This document shows, one piece after another, positions 17,201 through 25,000 of a stretch of DNA of 25,000 bases. Positions within the stretch are counted from its first letter, which is position 1. Each line of letters begins with the position of its first letter. The notes under the pieces were generated by a model. That model did not search any database. It was given only the letters and a program-made list of their open reading frames with translations, and was not told where the DNA came from. This DNA comes from Cyclostephanos tholiformis. Its lineage: Eukaryota > Bacillariophyta > Thalassiosirophyceae > Thalassiosirales > Thalassiosiraceae. Position numbers and translations under genes: made by a program. The stretch is from positions 1 to 25,000 of the forward strand of contig JALLPB010000029.1 of assembly GCA_036939975.1 (NCBI GenBank), in the 5' to 3' direction.

Positions 17201-17941
17201 GTTGGCGGCGAGCCTACGCTCCCTCTCTCTCTTGATCGATAGGGCCTTCTGTACCTCCAGTATGCGCTTGTACGTCCGTCTTAGCTGCTTGTTCGTTCGC
17301 TCGGACCGACGGAGTAGGTTGAACCGCGTCCGGGAGAGGACCGACGTCCTCCCCCCTGCCCCACGCCTCCTCCCACCGCCACTTTCGTCCGTGTCATCGA
17401 CGTCTGCATCGGAGTCCTCGACGTCGTCTTCCGCGGCGTCGTCGATCCCGACACTGCTCCCCAGGACGCGATCCGTGGATCGCCAAGACGCGCCGCTGGG
17501 ATGACGCAATAGGCCATACCATGGCCTCGGTCTGTCCATCGCGCGTCGTTCCTCGTCCGTCCGACGCTGCTCCTCGATGGACGATAGCACCTCCTCGATG
17601 GTGCGCGCGCTCGCCATCGACGCCGGGATGACATTCGATGACGACGACGACGGCGACGACGACGACGATGACGACGAGCGCAGAATTGACCTCGATGGCC
17701 GATTTCGTCGTTGCATCATTGGAACGATCATCGACGCGTCCCGCCAATAACGTCGATGGAGATGGTCGGACCACAGCGGCCCGGACGATGACGCGTCGTA
17801 GTTGTCAGGGAGGAGGAGAATCCCGCGACGGAGGGTCGATGGCGACGGCGGCGGCGGCGGCAGCATTGACGAAGACGTCGACGTTGAGAGGGCGGCCGAT
17901 GATCGACTCATAATCCTGGTGCGCCCCGCGAGAATCATCAT
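14228..17941 (-). CDS. METTL17: METTL17/Rsm22-like mitoribosome assembly factor, very long
   Basis: A single 1237-residue frame from an ATG at 17941; a second Met lies 10 codons in. The first 50 residues (basic, Ser-rich, few acids) could be a mitochondrial presequence. A Ser/Arg/Asp-rich extension of about 400 residues follows. The Rsm22 domain begins near 415 (K-P-V-A-Y-G-P-E-Q-A), with an S-adenosylmethionine-type loop V-L-D-F-G-S-G-V-G at about 477-485 and F-D-L-I-L-C-S-Y-T-L-S-E-L-P at about 705-718. Cysteines C812, C818 and C824 (A-P-C-T-H-N-G-T-C-P-M) and C985 (F-C-S-F) match the iron-sulfur ligands of METTL17. The ends W-G-R-L-I-R-A-P-L-K-R-R-G-H and A-R-K-A-R-W-G-G-L-W-P are typical of the family. 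In other eukaryotes the protein helps mature the mitochondrial small subunit. Odd points are the length (human about 456 aa) and a roughly 120-residue acidic insertion between the third and fourth Cys. Confidence 0.85.
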   Translation of the reverse strand: MMILAGRTRIMSRSSAALSTSTSSSMLPPPPPSPSTLRRGILLLPDNYDASSSGPLWSDHLHRRYWRDASMIVPMMQRRNRPSRSILRSSSSSSSSPSSSSSNVIPASMASARTIEEVLSSIEEQRRTDEERRAMDRPRPWYGLLRHPSGASWRSTDRVLGSSVGIDDAAEDDVEDSDADVDDTDESGGGRRRGAGGRTSVLSRTRFNLLRRSERTNKQLRRTYKRILEVQKALSIKRERERRLAANSLRLSSSSFDSEDGNDHDGGYHGDMRRSKRQSIEDGRGRRVGDWREKKGGDRAATPRLSPILCEDPSVAMSLSIGLKSASSSAAVRRMRRDAMMNNNDDENEYDGGCGGGGGGARGGLGATDYYYADNEAARASAMTTSAKSAKVAGRIAAESGYAGGDTSTAASRKPVAYGPEQAMTNMKYRFGPNYSIVRRVLMEVQSLLGGRNERGGRDDGQSAGGGRRRKTFRPRRVLDFGSGVGSSGAAALDVFGVGRSGGGRLDGVGGARMRTLHDANEEDGIDWIHSIDASQCMRETTEKVLKSMLERSPWEGEVDGGDDVSYLEEEEMSMLAEYERSLFDDGGRSNDKERKRLDRRRRRMERWEQTWEKRTDFRTRLTFSESIVDASTAASSPSSTGARTQNGGWYDVESDGEGVDNNNNNNRRRLPWQDQLDEQRRGIVEPKKQGEQQQQDRQQKNKGSFDLILCSYTLSELPSVPASLAAAALLWEKLAPEGVLVFVEPGTPDGFGTLRSVRSMLLECCPPPEVKARRRRERVAAMAAIKLSSNEKEADNDDVVDNDDDDIWPEECHVIAPCTHNGTCPMSRHQRNHIKHNTRFAKYETAEPKEDDEDDGSDDEEKMEGGMDDDEESSFQDLLDEWDDMSDEDKEEIKKMLGGGEDMSDDDAKAMLEYMDSMDSDDEDEEDEDDEDNEQDLTSVNDVDDHDVGDNQEYYNIVEGANRNEPSSKKSSIIAKTDVFGTSFCSFVHNFPGGTTRKRGEKFTYLVVQKRVPDLKGDEHSRVQFNAVDAPSNHTGSLDEIDIVEMLSKSVHHAQKLKRGQLQERLRLRRHSADGDDESEEEIHAHSYHRDQYNQLLRRAVEVEDQFLESTIDSLGLEMLHGDKRRRGWGRLIRAPLKRRGHVLLDYCSAGCGGDGGNGGCSDGSTDEGIDSATTYGNDGPDGTQGRITRQKVSRGWSARSAPGCYSAARKARWGGLWPDLSERVKSIERKDKEIR

Positions 17942-18336
17942 TATTGTCGATGATGGGAGGTGGGTGGGGAATGGGAATTTAGTCGGAGGCAGGAGAGGAG
18001 TAAAAAAGTAGTGGTGAATATTGAAAGAATCGAACGAGCCGAGCAGTGTGCACTATGGTACGATACTACTTTACCCCCTACGATACCTGAAAGCCGGGTG
18101 GAGTTACTGACCGGTAAAACCTGTATTGATTCCTAAGTTGATCCTGATTGTCTCGGTCCAGATCTTATGGGCCCGCATCAATAATATCAAGGACGAAGGA
18201 GTAGAAAAAGTATCGTACTTTCTGTACATCAAAACAACAATAAGAGCCATTCCCTCAACTCCAATAATATGATGATAATTCATTAAATAACTTTTGCGCG
18301 GTCAACTTTAACCCGTGGCGTATCTAGTAAAGCGAG
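17942..18336. other. Divergent promoter gap, METTL17/BTB-BACK gene
   Basis: 395 bp between divergent start codons. GGTACGATACT at 18057-18067 and AGTATCGTACT at 18209-18219 form an inverted pair (10 of 11) about 141 bp apart. I see no clear TATA box, ORF or RNA gene. Confidence 0.45.
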
Positions 18337-20548
18337 ATGGCCAGTTACCACCCCGAGATTAGAAGGCATCAAGCCCCATCGCGTGAAATGGGAATCTCCC
18401 TCCCACCGGTGAGAGCCAATTTCGGTCGACAACGACGGCACACCGTAGAATCCCTCGACAGGGTGTCCGAGGTTGCCACCGAGGACGAACGAATTCACGA
18501 TGAAGAGGCGGTGAGATCATCATCTTTCCGAGGGCCGACGACGGGGAAACCGTCGTTTTGGCGACCCGCCGCCCCTCGCCTCCCGGGTGGCCTAAGTTTA
18601 CTGAAAAAGCGTCGATCTCAACATGGGAGCGACTCGTGCAGGGCAACCGAAAGCGAAAGCAAAAATTCTGACGTGGGATCGAACGCGGGGGAGCCTCCGA
18701 TCAACACCGATCGCAAGAAAAAAATGAGCATGATTAGTCTAGTCTCGTCTTCGCGCAGGATGAGACATCGCATGCTTCAGAATTTACAAAGCAACTTGGA
18801 AAGGTTGGGAACCCGCAACAACACCGTGTCTCATATTCGTGCTCATGTTTTGGACCATTCTGAAGATAAACAGCCAAGGAACGGAGCTGACTCGCTATCC
18901 ACGGTCATATTGAAGAGTCTATCCAAGCCGTGTTTATGCGATGTCATGATTGTTGGGATTGACGAAGCCACCCCCGTGGGTGCACCCAGTTACTTACTCG
19001 CTGCTCACAGTGACGTTTTTTTGGATATGTTGTATGGCTCGGATTCGGCTGACGCTGCGGAGAATATCGCCTCGCCATCCAATCAGCGCAAGTTCAAAAT
19101 GCCCTTCGTTGGGATTTTGGATATGTTGTACGACTCGGACTTGGCTGACTCTGCGGAGAATGTCAACTCACCACCAAGGAAGCGCAAGGTCAAAATACCC
19201 TTCGCTGGGAGTGATGCCATCGAAGGATTCACGCACTTTCTTGCAACTCGATCTTTGCCGGGTGAACATGAAAATGAAAGTAGCGAAGCCAATTTACGAT
19301 ACATATGTCAAATTTATCTAATCGGCCGAGTCTACAAAATAGCATCATTGACAAGCCATGCCTATCGCGCTGCATGTCGATTGATGAATAAATTTCCGTG
19401 CCTTGTTTGTGCCGTTTTTGATGAACTCATTGAGTTGACGAAGCTTCTGCCGTCTCATCTCACACCGCCTTCTTCGTTCGATGAACTGAAGGATTTCGTG
19501 CTAGAGTAAGTTCAGTTTCATCATCAAACGACGATCTGACCTACTTCTTTTGTAAAACTCATAAACATTGTTTGATATCAGGTACTTGAGGAATTCGCCA
19601 ACGGAAACGCTACTAGGAGGAGGAAATGCATTCCTGGGCTGCGAGGCGATCGAGTCAATTATCAGTGATGAAGACATGGATGTCTGCGAGTTCACCATGT
19701 TCACCATTTTGAATTCATGGGTCAAACACGATGATGAACGTATTGAGACGGGGAAATCATTAGTTTCGAATATCAAACTTGCCTACATCAAACCAGACTA
19801 CTTGAATAATGTAGTAAGGAAATGCACCTTCGTTGATTCGTCCGCTGTGGATGCTGCTCTGAGAGAAATCGACAAGATGTTGGCAGACGGCTCACCGGAC
19901 AAAAAGGAGCACGTGTTGGTGGAGGGCGCAGGAGACGATGCAGTAAATGGAGTGTATGTACACATGGAAGAAGATATTGGTCTGGAAGGATGCAACGATT
20001 TCATGTTTGTGAAGGAGGCAGGGGAAGGGGAGAATTTTTCAGACTATGGGTTACATCGGCATCATTCGACGTGGGCAATCACGTCGTGTGTCGATCATTC
20101 GAATATATTATATTCCTGTGAGGTGCCAGAAGGTGATCCCTCAGCTCTGTATCGAGCCCCGAAATCAGGCTGGAAGGCAATTGGCGGTAGTGACCCCGCT
20201 CCTATCTGCACATGGAACCCAAGTAAAGAAAATTTGAAGACTGCTGCTGGAGGATACATTGCACCCAACCTAGTGGGGACGAGGAAAAAGTCCCTTGAAG
20301 ACATAAATCAAGGCGATCACGATGACGGGCAAAGACGATATTCTCTTCACACTATGTTAATGCTCCCATCAGATGAAGGACATGAGAACGATGACTATCA
20401 TTCCGATTTTGATGATAGCTGTGTATCATTTCATCTTGATGCGAGCGCGAAACATAAGTTGGCTAATATATCAAAAAGATCATATCGAGCTGATGACGAT
20501 GATGATAGTTGTACATCATTGCATCTTGATGAGAGTGCGAGAAGTTAG
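18337..20548 (+). CDS. BTB-BACK domain protein (two exons)
   Basis: Exons are 18337-19505 and 19582-20548, joined across a 76-bp GT-AG intron (CTAGA|GTAAGT ... ATCAG|GTAC) that reads ...D-F-V-L-E-Y-L-R-N-S-P. The product is 711 aa. The first 195 residues are basic, Ser-rich and probably disordered. The BTB domain begins at about C201-D-V-M-I-V with Y-L-L-A-A-H-S-D-V-F at 219-228 and extends to about 350. The BACK domain (about 390-475) has L-R-N-S-P-T-E-T-L-L and F-T-M-F-T-I-L-N-S-W-V-K-H-D. The C-terminal half has a G-V-Y...W-A-I-T...W-K-A-I-G-G region seen in algal BTB-BACK proteins. The family often acts as Cullin-3 substrate adaptors; that role is inference here. A 32-residue internal duplication (229-260 and 261-292) lies inside the BTB fold. 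Confidence 0.85.
19021..19212 (+). repeat. In-frame 96-bp tandem duplication within the BTB domain
   Basis: Copies 19021-19116 and 19117-19212 both begin TTGGATATGTTGTA and differ at about 20 of 96 bases. They encode L-D-M-L-Y-x-S-D-x-A-D-x-A-E-N... twice. Confidence 0.9.
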
Positions 20549-20595
20549 TTTGCTGACCAATTAAAACGAACATAGAGCTGATGATAATTGATGCC
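20411..20595 (+). repeat. About 90-bp tandem duplication spanning the BTB-BACK stop codon
   Basis: Unit 1 starts GATGATAGCTGTGTATCATT at 20411, unit 2 GATGATAGTTGTACATCATT at 20501. Unit 1 encodes D-D-S-C-V-S-F-H-L-D-A-S-A-K and unit 2 D-D-S-C-T-S-L-H-L-D-E-S-A-R, then a stop. The rest of unit 2 lies in the 3' UTR. Confidence 0.8.
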
Positions 20596-20894
20596 AACAT
20601 TCGCACAACATGCGGCTCCGAGATTTTGACTGTTAGCTTGACGAATGATCTGAAAGTTTGTGGCGATTCAACATTCATGTTTAGGATGAAAAAAATTTAA
20701 CATCTTGTGTAATTAGTGTTTCAGGTTGTCTCTATATTATTTGATGAATTAATTATTACATCAGACATGGAACAGCGTCTCGCTAACACAACCAACGCAC
20801 ACGCATCATAATGACGGGAACACTTACTCATGCAAAAGGAAGAAGAAATACATACATCAAACAACACCAAGATATCGCATATGGAAAATTTGTT
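20549..20894. other. Convergent 3' gap, BTB-BACK/ankyrin-AAA
   Basis: 346 bp between stop codons facing each other. The left part is the decayed second half of the 90-bp repeat. The remainder is AT-rich and holds no gene that I can support. Confidence 0.5.
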
Positions 20895-23066
20895 TTACTT
20901 GAGATCATGCATAACAGCGGTCTCTATATCCACCCTCAGGATCAGCTGGGGATCCACCTCCTGCTCGTCGAGCGCCAATCGTATGCGCTTTCTCACCTCC
21001 GTCCTCGCCCCCGCCAATAGCATCTCACTCACCCGACCATTCCTCTCACTTCGCCATTGCACGTCAGTCTGCTTCTCGAGGAGTCTGGCGATGTAATCGA
21101 CCCTCATGCTATCATCAAGGTAAAATCCCTTGGCGTGGACGAGGTCGACAAAGATCTCGGCGAGCTCCATGCACGTATAATCGGGGAATTCGAACATTAC
21201 ATCAAACCGCCGACGCAACTCGTCGTGTCGGGCGAGGAACAGGTTCATTTCCGTGGGGAAGCCGGCGAGTATGACCAACGGCGAATCCCGCCCGGCTTCG
21301 TCCACGTCGATACTCCTCATGATCTCGTTCATCGCGTCGTTACCGGCGTTCTCGGCACGCGAGCGCTTCGACGTCATCCCAAGGGTATAGGCCTCGTCCA
21401 CGAAAAGTATCCCCCCCCGTGCCTCGTCGAGTACCTCGCGAGTCTTGGCGACAGTGCTACGCTGATCGGCCCCGATTAGGTCCATCCTCTCAACCTCAAG
21501 GAACTTTGGCTTGCGTAGGATCCCGAGCTCGTGGTAGACCTTCGCTAGAAGTCGCGCGACGGCGGTCTTGCCGGTGCCTGGATTGCCGAAGAATATCATG
21601 TGGGGAGCACGCGGCCTCCCCCCCTCGTCGGAGAGGGTCACGCCGAGCATCGCGGCCGACAGACCTCGAACGCCGATGCCATTATCGGGGAGTAGGGATT
21701 CACGCAAGTCACAGATCTCGGTCGTACGACGAAGGCCTCGAATCTTTTTGTGTGAGAGGTAAAGCATGCGGGGGGCGGGGGGGGGTTAGGTGAGATCGAC
21801 GAACCTAGCAAAACGAGAATGTGGAAAATTCGAGATGTGATATCCTCGATCGGCCTTGATAACAAGCGAGGCCTATTTAAGACTCCATCTTCATCATCAT
21901 CGTCGTCGTCATCGTTCTACCACTCCTACTACTGCTTCCAATCTCCAACATACTGCGCTCCCATATCTCTCTCCCATATCTCTCTCTCTCTCTCTTACCT
22001 GACATTTTATGTGTTCCAACCCGACGATGCTCGAGATGAGATCCTCGACTCGATCCCTCACCCCATTCAATTCGTCGCGATCCTCCCCCGGCGATAATCC
22101 GTCCGGGTCCATCGGTCCCGTACTATTCGTTGAAGCCTTGGTCCCGCCCTTGGACCTACCCTTGACCGCGTCGAGTATCGCGCCCTCCACGGCCATCTGC
22201 TGCTTCCTCGCGGCATCGCCGGGATCGTTATTCCCCCCCCCCCTCCTGCCCCCCCCTCCCCCCCCATCGCCGCGCATGTCCGCCGCCATCGCGTTCGACA
22301 ATGAGATTTCCAATTCGTTCGGGTCGATTCCCGCCGAGTACAGCGCCTGGGGATAACAGTCTGCCAATCGTCTAACGGCCGCGACCGCGTCCTTGAGGTC
22401 ACGTCCCTTCCTCCCCCCTGTGCCGCGCAATCCCGCGGCGCGTCTCTCGAGCTCGTCGGCCCGTTCCATGTACCTCTCGGCCTTCTGCCTGAGCGTCAAT
22501 TCCGGCGGGGGCGGACGTCCCTCGAGCAACGCGATGACGGCCTCGGACGGGTAAGAGCCGTCCCTCGCGCCTCCACCGGCCCCACCCCTCTCCCCCCCGA
22601 CGACGCCCCCCCCCCGTCCCATGGCGAGGTCCAGGGGCGTCATGCCATCGTCGTTCTGCAGGTGGAGCGCATCGGGATAGGCGTCGACTAGCAACTTGAC
22701 GACCTCTACGTTCGCGTCGTTGCTAGCCGCGAGGTGCAGGGGAAGACTTCCGTAATTGTTCCTGCAAGCGGCGCCCTCGGGATGATGATTCAAAAGCGCC
22801 TCCACGACGTCGGATCCGGCCTGCCACATCGCCGCCTGGTGCAACGGCAGGTTCCCCACCCCGTTGGCGTGGGACGCGCCGGGGGGATGGGCCCTCAATA
22901 GCGCGTCGACGGCCTCCCGCGTGGCCTGGAAGGAGCAGGCGGCGTGCAGGGGGAGATTGCCCCTGTCGTTGGCCCGGCGCGCCTCCTCGGGAAATTGCGG
23001 CGTCTTGGACCGGGAGAGGAGGGCGCCGTATCCCTTGCACAGCTCGTGCAGGGTCGTGTCTGCCAT
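20895..23066 (-). CDS. Ankyrin-repeat protein fused to a CbxX/CfqX-type AAA+ ATPase (two exons)
   Basis: Exons in transcript order are 23066-21999 and 21743-20895. The 255-bp intron (CAG|GTAAGA ... AAAAAG|ATT) joins V-G-L-E-H-I-K-C-Q to I-R-G-L-R-R-T, the usual start of this ATPase. The product is 638 aa. Residues 34-150 hold four ankyrin units of the N-D-R-G-N-L-P-L-H-A-A type. A helical linker spans 190-260 and a Gly/Arg-rich stretch lies near 266-280. The ATPase has Walker A G409-N-P-G-T-G-K-T416, Walker B I-L-F-V-D-E-A-Y (468-475) and arginine-finger region E-L-R-R-R-F (531-536). The family includes rubisco activase CbbX and many uncharacterised eukaryotic ankyrin fusions. Here it is probably a remodelling ATPase recruited by ankyrin contacts; the substrate is unknown. 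No targeting signal is visible. Confidence 0.88.
21961..21996. repeat. CT-rich microsatellite inside the AAA gene intron
   Basis: CTCTCCCATAT and TCTCTCTCTCTCT runs lie next to the splice donor on the transcribed (minus) strand, where they read as a GA-rich tract after GTAAGA. Confidence 0.8.
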
Positions 23067-23144
23067 TATTGGTTTGGTTCGTTTTTCCCTTCGGTTTGTA
23101 TAGTATTATTATATGAATTCCTTCGCCTTCGTCGTCGTTAGCGT

Positions 23145-23185
<41 letters not shown>

Positions 23186-23840
23186 GATCTTGCTGTTGTT
23201 GTTGTTGTTGTTGTTCGATCGATATTACGTACTTTTCTGTTTTTGACAGAAGTTGTTCATTACATCGTCGGGACCGATGAGGGGTAGAGTGCCTCGGCCA
23301 CTCCTTGTTTTAAGCTTTAGGGTCGAGGGTGGGGGGGCGGCGGGGCATTCTACTCTACTATTAATTTTAAAATAGGTATTATTACCTCCCTCCACTTGCA
23401 TTAATATTATTTATTATTTTTTGATCAGTCTTGCTCGATCATCAAATTTCATATGTTGCGTTTTCCGTTCACACACACTCCATTTTTTTGTCATTTTTTT
23501 GGATTTCTGTATAGTAACTTTCTCACCCAAATTTTCTTCACAAACTCGTCATTCGAACGAAGGAATCCAGTACGACATGGCGTTGAGATTTTTTCGGGGG
23601 GGCCCCCGATATTCCCTTGATCCCACTTATTTTTTTTCAACCCCTACTACTCTACCACTATGATGTAACTCTCGCCCTTTTTCAAATAATCAATAATAAC
23701 TTAACTCACCGTCGTCATCGTCGTCGACGATCGACGACATCGTCATAATAAAATAATAAGGAATATCTAGTACTTATATTTCAAGAACAGAGGGTGCGCT
23801 GCGTGGCGGGGGGGAAGTAAAATCAAACGATACAAAAAAA
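23067..23840. promoter_or_regulatory. Divergent intergenic region between two ankyrin paralogues
   Basis: 774 bp separate the two ATGs. It must hold both promoters. It carries a (TTG)n microsatellite (23145-23215), a GC-rich GGGGGGGCGGCGGGGC patch near 23330, and AT-rich DNA near the right-hand gene with TATTTTAAAATAG-like stretches near 23365. No ORF or RNA gene is supported. Confidence 0.5.
23145..23215. repeat. (TTG)n microsatellite
   Basis: An almost unbroken run of TTG/TGT triplets to about 23186, interrupted by ATCTTGC, then again to 23215. It lies 79 bp upstream of the ATG of the AAA gene. Confidence 0.9.
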
Positions 23841-25000
23841 ATGAACGAGGACTTGACCAGTGCCTCCCGTCGCGTGCGCGAAGGCATCGTCGGCGGTAGG
23901 TCGTCGTTCGACGATCGCGGCGACATCATGAGCATGAGGTCCCCCACCGGAAGCGTCGCTGGTGGCGTCGTCAACGGCGCCAACGCGCCATCGTCATCCG
24001 ACCACGATGCACCCCAGGCATCGTCGTCGTCCGGCGGTCCCGAGTACGTCGACCTACACGAGCTCGCGAAGGGATGGAAGGCGGCGCTCTCCTGCTGCTC
24101 GGACCCGCGAACGAGGCACGAGGCGCGTCGGAAGAACGATCGGGGCAACCTGCCGTTGCACACGGCCGCGTCCTTCCGCGCTCCCGTCGAGGTCATAGAG
24201 GGATTGCTGGAGGCATATCCGGAGGCGGCGTCCATTACGAACAATTACGGCAATTTGGCATTGCACTTCACGGCGTGGAAGAAGGGACCGCTCGATTGCA
24301 TGCGACTGCTGCTGCAGGTCTTTCCGGAGGGCGCCGCGCAGAGGAACAATCACGGCAATTTGCCGTTGCATTACGCGGCGCATTACAACGCGCCCATGGA
24401 GGTCGTGGAGGCGCTGTATCGCGCATATCCCGAGGCGGCACATCAGAAGAATAACGATTCCAACACCCCCCTCGACCTCGCCATCGCCGACGGCGCGGCG
24501 TCGAACGTCGTCGCACTCCTACAGGGGAAGGCGGTGCCGCCCAACGACGAGGAGATATACGCCGGCGCCAAGAGCAGATACGAGCGTGTCGAGAAGGAGA
24601 TGTCCCGGACGGTATCGAGTAACGATACGGTACAGGAGGATTTGAACGTGCTGCTGGGATTCCTGATGGACGTCAAGGCGAACCATCCGAGCGCCATGTA
24701 CTCGAGCGGGATAGATCCGGCCCTTTGCGACACGATGGAATCGCTCATGGATCAGGTGAGTCGAGTATAGTATTTGTGCTACATACCATTGTATGTGGAG
24801 TTGTTGTTGGTATTCATGTGAGGGGAGGGGGGGGGAGGTTATTATTTTGACGAGCATGTTGTGTGCGATGGGAATAAGAGCGGGGGGGGGTGGGACAATG
24901 TTTTGCTGTTTGTGATGGACCTGAACATTTCCATGAAAAACAAGTATGCCAACCGATCCGTTTCTCTTCACTTCGAAAATACCATACTCGACCTCATCGA
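23841..25000 (+). CDS. Ankyrin-repeat protein, probable paralogue of the AAA fusion (3' end outside window)
   Basis: Exon 1 is 23841-24755 (305 codons) and ends S-L-M-D-Q with donor CAG|GTGAGT. Reading through gives only four more residues and a stop, so splicing is likely. A fitting acceptor is AACAAG|TAT at 24943-24944; exon 2 (24945 onward) is open to the window edge and reads ...F-E-N-T-I-L-D-L-I, close to V-E-D-L-I before the ATPase of the neighbour. Residues 1-68 are Ser/Gly/Asp-rich. Ankyrin units of the K-N-D-R-G-N-L-P-L-H type run from 98 to 228. A helical linker ends in S-A-M-Y-S-S-G-I-D-P, parallel to the neighbour's A-L-Y-S-A-G-I-D-P. The missing part is therefore expected to hold the AAA+ domain, which cannot be seen here. 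Confidence 0.8.

Noticed and set aside
23275..23320. tRNA-like A-box GGAGTGGCCGAGGCAC on the minus strand
   Set aside because: No matching cloverleaf arms or B-box GGTTCGA-type sequence follow.

Overview
The window looks like nuclear DNA of a eukaryotic alga, most likely a diatom and probably a centric one. Four lines point there. Genes carry short GT-AG introns of 76 to 255 bp. One protein has a diatom-type plastid leader with a cleavage-site Phe (T-C-A-F-L). Two genes encode the 'DRGNLPLH' type of ankyrin protein that is abundant in diatoms, one of them fused to a CbxX/CfqX AAA+ ATPase. A BTB-BACK gene and asparagine/aspartate-rich low-complexity tracts fit as well. The species cannot be fixed from sequence reading alone.

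Layout. 1-2364 is mobile-looking DNA: the last 36 codons of a possible PIF/Harbinger-type transposase at the left edge, then a convergent gene for a RanBP2-type zinc-finger protein whose upstream side is built of GTAGGATT repeats. 2565-4561 (+) is an SLC33A1-type acetyl-CoA transporter with two exons. 4787-6618 (-) is a four-exon golgin with a C-terminal GRIP domain.

6664-11918 is a complete-looking Mutator-like (MULE) DNA transposon of about 5.25 kb. It has about 107-bp terminal inverted repeats, a MULE transposase with DDE residues and a SWIM finger (-), and a convergent acidic coiled-coil ORF (+). Just inside each end lies an array of a GTGAGG(C/T)ATT motif. The left array has about twelve copies every 30-31 bp, the right one six, and the two arrays are inverted relative to each other. 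The element sits in what was probably a 200-bp divergent promoter between the golgin gene and a plastid-targeted protein gene (12075-13793, +).

14228-17941 (-) is a very long METTL17/Rsm22 mitoribosome-assembly protein. 18337-20548 (+) is a two-exon BTB-BACK protein with an internal 96-bp duplication inside the BTB domain. 20895-23066 (-) is an ankyrin/AAA+ protein. Head to head with it, 23841 to beyond 25000 (+) is a paralogous ankyrin gene whose second exon starts just before the window edge.

The cellular genes serve unrelated housekeeping roles (ER acetyl-CoA import, Golgi tethering, plastid, mitochondrial ribosome, adaptor and chaperone-like functions). No operon logic is expected. The most unusual structure is the helically phased subterminal array pair of the MULE, together with an in-frame TAG that splits the N-terminal part of its transposase frame.
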